Of a DNA stretch of 12,800 nt, positions 7,454 to 12,800 are shown piece after piece (the stretch's first letter is position 1; every line of letters begins with the position of its first letter). The stretch is from Gammaproteobacteria bacterium UBA6968 (GTDB taxonomy: Bacteria; Pseudomonadota; Gammaproteobacteria; Pseudomonadales; Azotimanducaceae), in NCBI GenBank assembly GCA_002450255.1, contig DJYW01000123.1, positions 39,481 through 52,280 on the forward strand. The letters run 5' to 3'. The notes below the pieces were generated by a model. It saw only the letters and a program-made list of their open reading frames with translations. It did not search any database and was not told the origin of the DNA. The position numbers and the translations under genes are program-made.

Positions 7454-7459
7454 ATTCTA
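7454..7459 (-). promoter_or_regulatory. Candidate -10 box giving a leaderless transcript
   Basis: TAGAAT on the minus strand (5 of 6 consensus) ends 6 nt before the ATG at 7447, which would put transcription start on or next to the start codon. The -35 region is weak. The absence of a Shine-Dalgarno sequence fits. Confidence 0.3.
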
Positions 7460-7763
7460 AGACATTTCGACGCGCTATCGCACTAGATCAATTTTAGGAT
7501 CCAGATGAAGACCGGCGAACCTTTGTGCTTTCCTGCGTTACTGTGTACACAAGACTCCGCGTCTTAAAAGGTTTGTTTTCTTTGACCTACCGGAATGGTC
7601 TTGTGCGCCACATAAAGGACAGAGCCAGTCACAACCAAATCTTGCTATGCCCTTGCGGTCAGCGATAAAGCCGAACCATTAAGCATGGACATAAAGCAAA
7701 GTGATGGCTTTGGGTGGGATCATACTTAGGCAAACTAATTAAGGCTGGCGCGTACCGTTGCAT
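7460..7763. other. Non-coding stretch, no feature recognised
   Basis: No intact gene is visible. A 46-codon minus-strand frame (7538-7678) contains CDWLCPLCG, a zinc-ribbon-like pattern, but has no start codon or ribosome-binding site. It may be more decayed sequence of the adjacent duplicated block, but no match to the intact genes can be seen by eye. Confidence 0.45.
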
Positions 7764-7793
7764 AAGAAAAACCGCTCTCAAACGATTGGGCGG
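7764..7793 (-). terminator. Intrinsic terminator, minus strand
   Basis: On the minus strand CCGCCC, a 10-nt loop, and GAGCGG form a 6-bp GC-rich stem (one G-U pair), followed at once by TTTTTCTT. It lies 73 bp beyond the stop codon of the decayed lipase copy, the position a terminator of that gene would have held. It may now end transcripts that read through from the intact lipase gene. Confidence 0.7.
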
Positions 7794-7865
7794 GAGCATA
7801 AATAAAAACCTATCAATTGCTCAGCGAAAAACTGGTTGGCAGATATTCTGATACAACGGTTCGAG

Positions 7866-8030
7866 CTACCGAAATTTCCCGGCCACATCATCTAGTGTGG
7901 CGAGGCCGCAAATAGCCTGTAAAACAGCCAACTGTCGTCAAGAAATTGTAAATTTTTTTGGAATAGAGCAAGTTGCATCTTTTTTGGTTGTAGCTAATTG
8001 ATATCGCTGCGGACGCCGCTGAGAGCAGAT
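7866..8030 (-). pseudogene. Decayed C-terminal remnant of a second lipase gene
   Basis: On the minus strand this encodes LSAASAAISISYNQKRCN, closely matching VSALSPAISISYNERRCN (570-587) of the intact lipase at 8223-10088. A divergent stretch ending in TVG follows. After a one-base insertion it continues in another frame with AICGLATLDDVAGKFR and a TAG stop, against AVCGFSTLDDVIGKLR and TAG in the intact gene. Exact matches such as CACATCATCTAG support common descent. The residue aligned with the predicted catalytic His590 is Tyr. Nothing of the remaining 570 or so residues is found; the upstream side is cut off where ispB-like sequence begins. It is therefore a truncated, frameshifted copy and cannot make an active enzyme. 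Confidence 0.85.
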
Positions 8031-8084
8031 TCGGTTTACGAAGAAAGGAGTGACGTGCTGCTTGGCGGTCTTATTTTGGCTGGA
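8025..8084 (-). pseudogene. Decayed C-terminal remnant of a second ispB gene
   Basis: Minus-strand translation gives SSQNKTAKQHVTPFFVNRIC, 12 of 20 identical to SSPYKSAMQHVTHFSANRIC, the last 20 residues of the intact ispB product. At DNA level 8025-8066 matches 10389-10430 at 37 of 42 positions, including the exact 14-mer GAGTGACGTGCTGC. The ispB stop codon is missing: after the final Cys the sequence runs straight into the lipase remnant. Upstream (right of 8084) the match fades and stop codons appear. The order ispB tail then lipase tail on the minus strand is that of the intact pair, which points to a collapsed tandem duplicate. Confidence 0.8.
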
Positions 8085-8222
8085 AGCCCTCGCACCGATT
8101 TATCAAGCATGGTTGGAGATAGGTTGCTCTCAACGGGCCAGAAGAAAGCGCGTGAACATAAGCAGGTCAAAAACCTATAGGAGAAAACGACCGTTGTTTA
8201 ATTTCTTGACCTAATCAATAAC
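8085..8222. other. Spacer between the decayed block and the intact lipase gene
   Basis: No gene is seen. It holds a 6-bp inverted repeat GGTCAA/TTGACC (8165-8170 and 8206-8211) that could form a weak stem past the lipase stop codon, without a T-run. A 10-mer AAAAACCTAT occurs both at 7804-7813 and 8169-8178, on either side of the remnant block. Confidence 0.4.
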
Positions 8223-10088
8223 CTATCGAAGTTTCCCAATCACATCATCTAGGGTGGAAAACCCACAAACTGCGTGCAAAATACCAACAGTCTTAAGGAG
8301 GTCATGCATTTGTTCGTAGTGGCTGTTGTTGCATCTTCGTTCGTTATAGCTAATCGATATCGCAGGGGACAGCGCTGAGACCAGATCGGTCGCGTTATTG
8401 TGGGGCACCAAACGATCGTATTTGGAATGATAAAGGTGGATAGAGGTCTCTTTGTTCGCTAACACTTCAGGATTGATGATGTTGGTAAAACTGTTCACCT
8501 GAAGCAAAGCCTTTAAACGGTCGTAAGTGATTTCGTTAGCCAAAAAATCCCTCGCAAATGAGGTCTTGATGGTTTTGTCCGTATATAAATCGTCTGCGCT
8601 TAGGCCGGTATCGGAATAGGTCAAAATAGCCGGCAAAATTTGTTTTGTCAGGAAGGGTACGGTGCCGACCTGTGTGACGTATTTGCAGTAAGAGCCTTTG
8701 CACGAGTTGTCGATAAATTGAATGACTCCGCGGAACGTTTCGTAAAGATTGTAAGGACCACCGCCAGCATAGACTTCACGCAGGTTGAACGCTTTTGAAC
8801 GATGTAAGCTCATGAGCTGCCATAGCGCCACAGCGGTATGGCCACCCTGAGAATATCCGACTACCGTCACATCACCATTTGTACGGAACTTGTCGTAGCG
8901 TGGCACTCCTACCACGCTCTTAAGGAGGTCATAACTGTTGTAAGCAGTGGCATTTGCGATCAAGTAAGGTTCTTGTGCTTTCGATGTACCTACCCTGCCA
9001 TAATTGTCTGCTGCCACGACAAGATAGCCATGCGAAGAAAGGATGTTAGCGACAATAAACCAGGTGTCATCCAGTGCCAGGCTTCCAGGATTGCCGCCTG
9101 TTGCATGTGTTAAAACGATCACCCGGTCACGCGGTGTAAAGTCCGTCACGTTTCCCAGATCTGGTCGTGTGACGAGTCCGGTCAAATTGGTGTCCGGCGT
9201 GCCGTCCGGCTTGACGGAAAGATAAGAGACTTTCTCGGATATGACCGGATAGCGCGCGTTAGCTTGGGTTAAGTTTTTCCAATTGTCATTTGCTACCTTG
9301 TAAATCAGTGCTTCCAGAGCTTTTTTGACGAGGCTTGGTAACTTGCCCATGCCCTCTATAGCCTTAGTGAGATTACCTTCAACTAAGTTGTTTATCTCAG
9401 CCGGGGGTAACGTTTTATTGTCGAGAACGGTTACCGACTCGTCCTCTTTGTTTCCTGTCGAAAACGCCAGCGAAGTCGAAAACTGTTCGTTATCGGCAAC
9501 CGTTATCGTCGCGTTTGTCGTGTAGCTGCTCTTTTCTTCGAAGTCGCATTGCAGGTGATGCTCTATGATTGTCGTATATTCGATCTCGGCTAGGTCTTTT
9601 GTGGCTTTAACTAAATCTTTACCACTCAGATTTTGACAATCTCCAGAGTAAGCAACTTTACTTTCCGGCTTAGATAGATGGGCCAAGTAAAAGTTTCTTT
9701 GATTAGGTGCAAAATCACTCAATCCGGCCATAGGTACGCTGTCCAACACTTTTTCTCTGCCCAATATAGGGATAATTTGTTTCGCTTTGTTTGGATCGAC
9801 GACATCGTGTATTGGTGTTGATCTTTTCGAAGAGCCGCAGCCGCTGAGCAGGATAAATGAACATATGACAGTTGCTGTTAAACACTCGCAAAGGCTCGGC
9901 CGCCAGTGCGCTTTCGGAAGTAATGAGTCGGTTAAAACTCGCGAGAGAAATGATGGAGTGATAAAAGACGCTGTGATTGAAGACGAAACGGTTGGCTGGA
10001 AAATTGATGGATGAGGGTTTGTATTAGATCGTTCACGCACTGATCCCCGAACTATTTGTCGCGTTATTGCTGACTGTACTTTTGACAT
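8223..10088 (-). CDS. Secreted-type lipase/esterase, alpha/beta hydrolase, predicted lipoprotein
   Basis: A 621-aa protein. A hydrophobic segment (71-82) ends in a good lipobox, LLSGC with Cys84, so the mature protein is probably lipid-anchored. Residues 85-280 form a domain I do not recognise. The alpha/beta-hydrolase domain begins near 285: VIVLTHATGG (323-332) fits the oxyanion-hole strand, GYSQGG (411-416) is the nucleophile elbow with Ser413, Asp558 in YHSKYDRLVP fits the acid, and His590 in NNSHYE fits the catalytic His. The layout resembles the LIP-type secretory lipase group (PF03583-like), so ester or triglyceride hydrolysis outside the cytoplasm is likely; the substrate is unknown. 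The start at 10088 follows AAAGG with an 8-nt gap. This leaves an unusual 70-residue leader before the hydrophobic core; the only other start codon seen in the leader is GTG at codon 17. A decayed copy of its tail lies downstream. Confidence 0.85.
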   Translation of the reverse strand: MSKVQSAITRQIVRGSVRERSNTNPHPSIFQPTVSSSITASFITPSFLSRVLTDSLLPKAHWRPSLCECLTATVICSFILLSGCGSSKRSTPIHDVVDPNKAKQIIPILGREKVLDSVPMAGLSDFAPNQRNFYLAHLSKPESKVAYSGDCQNLSGKDLVKATKDLAEIEYTTIIEHHLQCDFEEKSSYTTNATITVADNEQFSTSLAFSTGNKEDESVTVLDNKTLPPAEINNLVEGNLTKAIEGMGKLPSLVKKALEALIYKVANDNWKNLTQANARYPVISEKVSYLSVKPDGTPDTNLTGLVTRPDLGNVTDFTPRDRVIVLTHATGGNPGSLALDDTWFIVANILSSHGYLVVAADNYGRVGTSKAQEPYLIANATAYNSYDLLKSVVGVPRYDKFRTNGDVTVVGYSQGGHTAVALWQLMSLHRSKAFNLREVYAGGGPYNLYETFRGVIQFIDNSCKGSYCKYVTQVGTVPFLTKQILPAILTYSDTGLSADDLYTDKTIKTSFARDFLANEITYDRLKALLQVNSFTNIINPEVLANKETSIHLYHSKYDRLVPHNNATDLVSALSPAISISYNERRCNNSHYEQMHDLLKTVGILHAVCGFSTLDDVIGKLR

Positions 10089-10215
10089 AGGCGAAACCTT
10101 TAGCGTAAAGAAATGGCGCGAGTCAGGGCGGCTCTAAGATGCATAAACCTTGAATGCGCGGACCTAAAACTAAAGGAATGGATTTAAAACCGGCGGGCGT
10201 TTAAGACTAACGGAT

Positions 10216-10221
10216 ATTATA
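10216..10221 (-). promoter_or_regulatory. Candidate -10 box for the lipase gene
   Basis: A perfect TATAAT on the minus strand lies about 128 bp before the lipase ATG, in the 297-bp gap after ispB. No good -35 hexamer lies 16-18 bp upstream of it and there is no extended -10 TG, so it may need an activator or be coincidental. Confidence 0.35.
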
Positions 10222-10369
10222 AGCGGATAGGGTGTATGGCTGCGTGGGTTTGGGCTGACGAAAATTCGCATGTCCTGCCAGCTTAGATTTTCTCAAGCAT
10301 GCTAAGGTCCGGTGCGTCAAAGTGACTGAGCTGACCTTTAAGTTTTCTTATCCAGATGCTTGCAAAGTC

Positions 10370-10387
10370 AAGCCAAGAGGTTGGCTT
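10370..10387 (-). terminator. Hairpin at the ispB stop codon, possible terminator
   Basis: On the minus strand AAGCCAA, loop CCTC, TTGGCTT gives a perfect 7-bp stem that begins within the ispB stop codon. Only GACTTTG follows, so the T-run is poor. It may pause or partly end ispB transcription, or protect the mRNA end. Confidence 0.4.
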
Positions 10388-11468
10388 AGCAGATTCGATT
10401 TGCGGAGAAATGAGTGACGTGCTGCATGGCGCTTTTGTAGGGGCTGCTGGGTATCGGTTCTAAACACGCCAAAGCCAAATTAATTTCTTCGACGGCTGCA
10501 TTGCGAGTGTGGTCCAGGGCGCCTGATTCCTTCACGACTCTGATCACGTCGGTAAAGTGCTCGCTTGAGCGACTGTCAATTGCTTCGGTTACGACACGAA
10601 TGTCACTTGCAGAGGCGGTCCGAAGCGCGTGGATGATCGGTAGCGTCAACTTTCCTTCTGCTAAGTCGTCACCGACTTGCTTGCCTAATTCAGCTGTGTT
10701 GCCGACGTAATCCAGGTAGTCATCGATGAGCTGATAGGCGATGCCAAAGTGTAAACCGAAGCGACGCATCGCCTCGGTATGCTGTGGCTCTACCTTACTT
10801 TGGCGGTGCGCGAGGAGCGCGCCGCTGTGCGTGGCCGCTTCAAACAATAGCGCGGTCTTGCAGCTTATGATCTTCCGATAATCGGTTTCGCTCAGATTGC
10901 AATTGCCAACATGAGACAGTTGCATCACTTCGCCTTCAGCGATGGTATTTGTGGCATTTGAGAGCACACGCATAATGTCCAGATCGCCAAGATCGACCAT
11001 CAGCTGAAAAGCGCGGCTATACAGAAAATCGCCAACCAGCACGCTGGGTGCATTGCCCCAAAGTTCGTTAGCGGTCATGCGACCGCGACGTAGTGCTGAA
11101 CGATCTACGACATCATCGTGAAGCAATGTCGCGGTATGCAGGAATTCAATAATCGCTGCAAGTGCGACGTGATTGCTGTCTTGGTGCTCTGCATTTGAGT
11201 TGGCGCGAAACCCAAGCGCCTGCGTACTCAGCAGGGTCATGAGTGGACGTAGCCGCTTGCCTCCGCTCTCCACAATGTAGCGACTGATTTCCGCTACGAG
11301 CTCAACATCTGAGGTTAGATGCCTGGGAATCAGGCTATTCAGCGCAGCAAATTCACCTTGCACCAGCGCGAACACCGAATCCAGTCCACTCTCTGCGGTG
11401 ATCGGCACATCATCCCCGGCGAATGTTTCTAACGGTAATTCTGTTTTGCTGATGGAAAGATTTTTCAT
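10386..11468 (-). CDS. ispB: Octaprenyl diphosphate synthase (trans-polyprenyl synthase)
   Basis: A 360-aa protein that condenses farnesyl diphosphate with isopentenyl diphosphate units to make the C40-type side chain of ubiquinone and menaquinone; cytoplasmic, Mg-dependent. All hallmarks of long-chain polyprenyl synthases are present: GGKRLRP (69-75), the first Asp-rich motif DDVVD (118-122), GDFLYSRAF (146-154), the second Asp-rich motif DDYLD (249-253) and GDDLAEGKLTLP (266-277). Chain length cannot be told from sequence alone; the symbol rests on the divergent ispB/rplU layout. It is longer than the usual 320 or so residues, with about 28 extra N-terminal residues and a longer tail ending NRIC. 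No strong Shine-Dalgarno sequence precedes ATG 11468, so the start is less certain. A decayed copy of its last 20 codons lies at 8025-8084. Confidence 0.95.
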   Translation of the reverse strand: MKNLSISKTELPLETFAGDDVPITAESGLDSVFALVQGEFAALNSLIPRHLTSDVELVAEISRYIVESGGKRLRPLMTLLSTQALGFRANSNAEHQDSNHVALAAIIEFLHTATLLHDDVVDRSALRRGRMTANELWGNAPSVLVGDFLYSRAFQLMVDLGDLDIMRVLSNATNTIAEGEVMQLSHVGNCNLSETDYRKIISCKTALLFEAATHSGALLAHRQSKVEPQHTEAMRRFGLHFGIAYQLIDDYLDYVGNTAELGKQVGDDLAEGKLTLPIIHALRTASASDIRVVTEAIDSRSSEHFTDVIRVVKESGALDHTRNAAVEEINLALACLEPIPSSPYKSAMQHVTHFSANRIC

Positions 11469-11698
11469 TCAAAGAACTTTTCTTAACAGGCGTTTTATTA
11501 ACAGACCGTTTCATCAAGTGAACATGACGCTGTCGTTGATGCGTCTGCTCCTAAAAAATCGTGACGACGCGGCGAATTGCTTTGCAACTTAACCATATCG
11601 AGACCGTTATGGCCAACTGACGAAATAGAAAACCGCTATTGTAAATCCATATCTCCACGATTACCGAATTTTGTTGCAGTCGCAGTTTAGAAATTGGG
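11469..11698. other. Left part of the divergent ispB/rplU control region
   Basis: No gene is seen. This stretch should hold the ispB promoter on the minus strand, but no convincing pair of hexamers is visible. A short palindrome TTGC-AAA-GCAA (minus strand) lies near 11579-11589. Confidence 0.45.
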
Positions 11699-11722
11699 TC
11701 GGCCAGTTTGTATTAAGGCCGA
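11699..11722. promoter_or_regulatory. Inverted repeat around the rplU -35 box
   Basis: TCGGCC (11699-11704) and GGCCGA (11717-11722) are perfect 6-bp arms with a 12-bp spacer that contains the -35 hexamer at 11708-11713. The placement suggests a possible operator; no known regulator is implied. Confidence 0.35.
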
Positions 11723-11743
11723 AATGTCAGTATGATCTCGCGC
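11708..11743 (+). promoter_or_regulatory. Promoter of rplU-rpmA with GC-rich discriminator
   Basis: TTGTAT (11708-11713), a 17-bp spacer and TATGAT (11731-11736, 5 of 6) are followed by CTCGCGCCC. A GC-rich discriminator is typical of ribosomal promoters under stringent (ppGpp/DksA) control. Start is expected near 11743, giving a leader of about 210 nt before the rplU ATG. Confidence 0.65.
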
Positions 11744-11765
11744 CCTAAAAAGGACGGTAGTAAGC

Positions 11766-11885
11766 AGGTCTCAGGCCGGACGAATCGCTCGGCAACGCGC
11801 CGGGATCGGTCGCAGAATTGTCCGGGAACAAGACCTACTTTTCGCCTGCGTCTTCGCGGCGAAGGCATACACGCATTGATAGGTC
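11766..11885 (+). ncRNA. Structured rplU leader with competing stems (candidate cis-regulatory RNA)
   Basis: Nested pairs are visible: AGGTCT (11766-11771) with AGACCT (11831-11836), inside it CCGGAC (11776-11781) with GTCCGG (11820-11825), and inside that CTCGGC (11788-11793) with GCCGGG (11799-11804). A second hairpin is TTCGCC-T-GCG, loop TCTT, CGC-GGCGAA (11841-11863). GACCTA (11832-11837) can instead pair with TAGGTC (11880-11885), which would open the outer stem and enclose the second hairpin. Exclusive pairings in a ribosomal-protein leader suggest autoregulation, perhaps by L21. The pairings are seen; the regulation is inference. Confidence 0.5.
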
Positions 11886-11954
11886 GAGCTGCCCGCCCTG
11901 AGTTAGTTTGAAGAATAGCAATGGCTTAGCCGGTTCGATAGTTTGGAGTGAAAC

Positions 11955-12266
11955 ATGTTTGCGGTATTTCAGAGCGGTGGAAAACAGCATCGCGTCAGTG
12001 AAGGGGATATGGTGAAGCTGGAGCTTCTAACCGTTGAGCCTGGCGACGAAGTGATTTTCGACAAGGTACTGCTTGTGTCGAATGGTGAGGATGTCAGCGT
12101 CGGCGCACCGTTTGTTGAAACAGGCCGAGTAACTGCTGAGGTGGTGCGAACCGAGCGCGCGAAAAAAATCAGAGTGCTTAAGTTCAAGCGCCGCAAGGAT
12201 TACATGCGTCGCCAAGGTCACCGACAGTGGTTCACCGAAGTCAAGATAACGGCTATCAGCGCCTAG
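11955..12266 (+). CDS. rplU: 50S ribosomal protein L21
   Basis: A 103-aa protein, the usual bacterial L21 length, recognised over its whole length. It begins [18 protein letters not shown], has the central [16 protein letters not shown] strand region, and the basic [20 protein letters not shown] segment that contacts 23S rRNA; it ends with FTEVKITAI. It is a component of the large ribosomal subunit. GGAG (11945-11948) precedes ATG 11955 at a good distance. It is the first gene of the rplU-rpmA operon, with a long structured leader. The 99-bp gap to rpmA has no terminator, in line with one transcript. Confidence 0.98.
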   Translation: MFAVFQSGGKQHRVSEGDMVKLELLTVEPGDEVIFDKVLLVSNGEDVSVGAPFVETGRVTAEVVRTERAKKIRVLKFKRRKDYMRRQGHRQWFTEVKITAISA

Positions 12267-12365
12267 CAGACCAAGGCACCATATAACCTGGTGGAGCGCA
12301 CATCGCTTCATCATCTTTAAGAGAATTGCGCTAGTTAAGCGGCAGGCACACGGAGAAGAAGGCAA

Positions 12366-12626
12366 ATGGCACACAAGAAAGCAGGCGGTAGTACCCGCAA
12401 CGGTCGCGATTCCGAGTCGAAACGACTTGGGGTCAAAAAATTTGGTGGCCAGCAAGTGATCGCGGGCAATATCATCGTGCGTCAGCGTGGTACTAAGTTC
12501 CACCCCGGGGAAAACGTTGGTTGTGGCCGCGACCACACTTTATTCGCCAAAGCGGATGGTGAAGTGCAGTTCGCTGTTCGCGGCCCACTGCGCCGTAAAA
12601 CGGTAAGCGTGGTACCGAGTGCATAG
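12366..12626 (+). CDS. rpmA: 50S ribosomal protein L27
   Basis: An 86-aa protein, full length for L27. It starts directly with [20 protein letters not shown], so it has the proteobacterial form in which the flexible N-terminal tail reaches the peptidyl transferase centre, without the cleaved extension known in Firmicutes. Further family marks are [20 protein letters not shown] and [17 protein letters not shown]. The start is supported by GGAGAAGG (12354-12361) just before ATG 12366. It is the second gene after rplU and is followed within 40 bp by a strong terminator. The GTPase gene obgE, which often follows, is not within the next 170 bp. Confidence 0.98.
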   Translation: MAHKKAGGSTRNGRDSESKRLGVKKFGGQQVIAGNIIVRQRGTKFHPGENVGCGRDHTLFAKADGEVQFAVRGPLRRKTVSVVPSA

Positions 12627-12663
12627 CCGACTTAGCGAGAAGCTTAGGTAAGTCCGTTTATTA

Positions 12664-12687
12664 CCCCGCTTCGGCGGGGTTTTTTTT
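12664..12687 (+). terminator. Rho-independent terminator of rplU-rpmA
   Basis: CCCCGC, a stable TTCG tetraloop, GCGGGG, then eight T residues. The stem is a perfect 6-bp GC-only pairing and lies 37 bp past the rpmA stop codon. Confidence 0.95.
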
Positions 12688-12724
12688 GTGCGTTTAACGC
12701 GTATGGTTAGCCCAAGCTGGACCC

Positions 12725-12800
12725 TTAAGCGGCAAACAGTCGGTGCCCTGAGGCATCTTTGAGGGAGTGCTCCTCGGTAGACACGCTCTCGTTAGACACG
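12725..12800 (-). CDS. Possible 3' end of a minus-strand gene, partial at window edge
   Basis: On the minus strand a frame open from the right edge runs 24 whole codons and ends in TAA at 12725. It reads SNESVSTEEHSLKDASGH then RLFAA. The composition is protein-like (charged, polar) and includes two VS-S/T-E units that arise from an 8-bp direct repeat TAGACACG (12778-12785 and 12793-12800). It is too short for family recognition, and an open frame of this length can occur by chance. If real, it is convergent with rpmA. Confidence 0.3.
   Translation of the reverse strand, partial: VSNESVSTEEHSLKDASGHRLFAA

Noticed and set aside
7538..7678. 46-codon minus-strand frame with CDWLCPLCG, reminiscent of a zinc ribbon
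   Set aside because: It has no start codon, no ribosome-binding site and no second CxxC pair at suitable spacing. It could be decayed coding DNA but cannot be supported as a gene.
7998..8180. 60-codon plus-strand frame over the remnant block
   Set aside because: It is antisense to the ispB and lipase remnants, which explain the sequence better.
7938..8209. 10-bp inverted repeat TCAAGAAATT / AATTTCTTGA, and AAAAACCTAT at 7804 and 8169, around the remnants
   Set aside because: These were considered as mobile element ends, but there are no target duplications, no transposase and no consistent terminal structure, and AT-rich 10-mers recur by chance.
12027..12536. 169-codon minus-strand frame opposite rplU and rpmA
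   Set aside because: It lies entirely antisense to two certain ribosomal protein genes and their spacer, has no ribosome-binding site and has shadow-like composition.

Overview
The window looks like chromosomal DNA of a gammaproteobacterium. The main evidence is the right end: ispB (octaprenyl diphosphate synthase, minus strand) stands divergently from rplU-rpmA (ribosomal proteins L21 and L27, plus strand), a classic gammaproteobacterial arrangement. A DUF3604 protein, a DUF1566-type lipoprotein and a large secreted-type lipase fit a free-living, possibly marine, heterotroph; that habitat is inference. There are no tRNA or rRNA genes, CRISPR arrays, transposase genes or obvious prophage genes.

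Layout. Positions 1-2526 (+) hold most of a DUF3604 (PHP-like, predicted metal-binding) protein whose frame is open at the left edge. Three small plus-strand genes follow: a four-helix membrane protein (2924-3331), an XRE-type DNA-binding protein (3468-3785) and an orphan 124-aa protein (3917-4291). Convergent with these is a DUF1566-like lipoprotein (4332-4925, -), whose ribosome-binding site lies in one arm of a perfect 7-bp inverted repeat. Next come a zinc-free MDR oxidoreductase (5477-6481, -) and an orphan 192-aa protein (6869-7447, -) that may be translated from a leaderless mRNA. The lipase lipoprotein (8223-10088, -) and ispB (10386-11468, -) follow. After a 486-bp divergent control region, rplU and rpmA (+) end at a textbook terminator at 12664-12687. 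A minus-strand frame open at the right edge may be the 3' end of a further gene.

The most unusual part is the 775-bp stretch at 7448-8222, which has no intact gene. It contains the decayed tail of a second lipase gene (7866-8030) joined directly to the decayed tail of a second ispB gene (8025-8084). Both remnants are on the minus strand and in the same order as the intact ispB-lipase pair. The simplest explanation is an old tandem duplication of the ispB-lipase block that later collapsed by an internal deletion across a short shared sequence (CAGATTCG). A strong minus-strand terminator (7764-7793) sits just beyond the remnant lipase stop codon.

The second notable element is the roughly 210-nt rplU leader. 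It has a convincing promoter with a GC-rich discriminator and nested GC-rich stems. One arm (about 11831-11837) has two mutually exclusive pairing partners, so the leader is a candidate regulatory RNA for the L21-L27 operon. Apart from rplU-rpmA, neighbouring genes show no tight operon structure; spacings are mostly over 100 bp.
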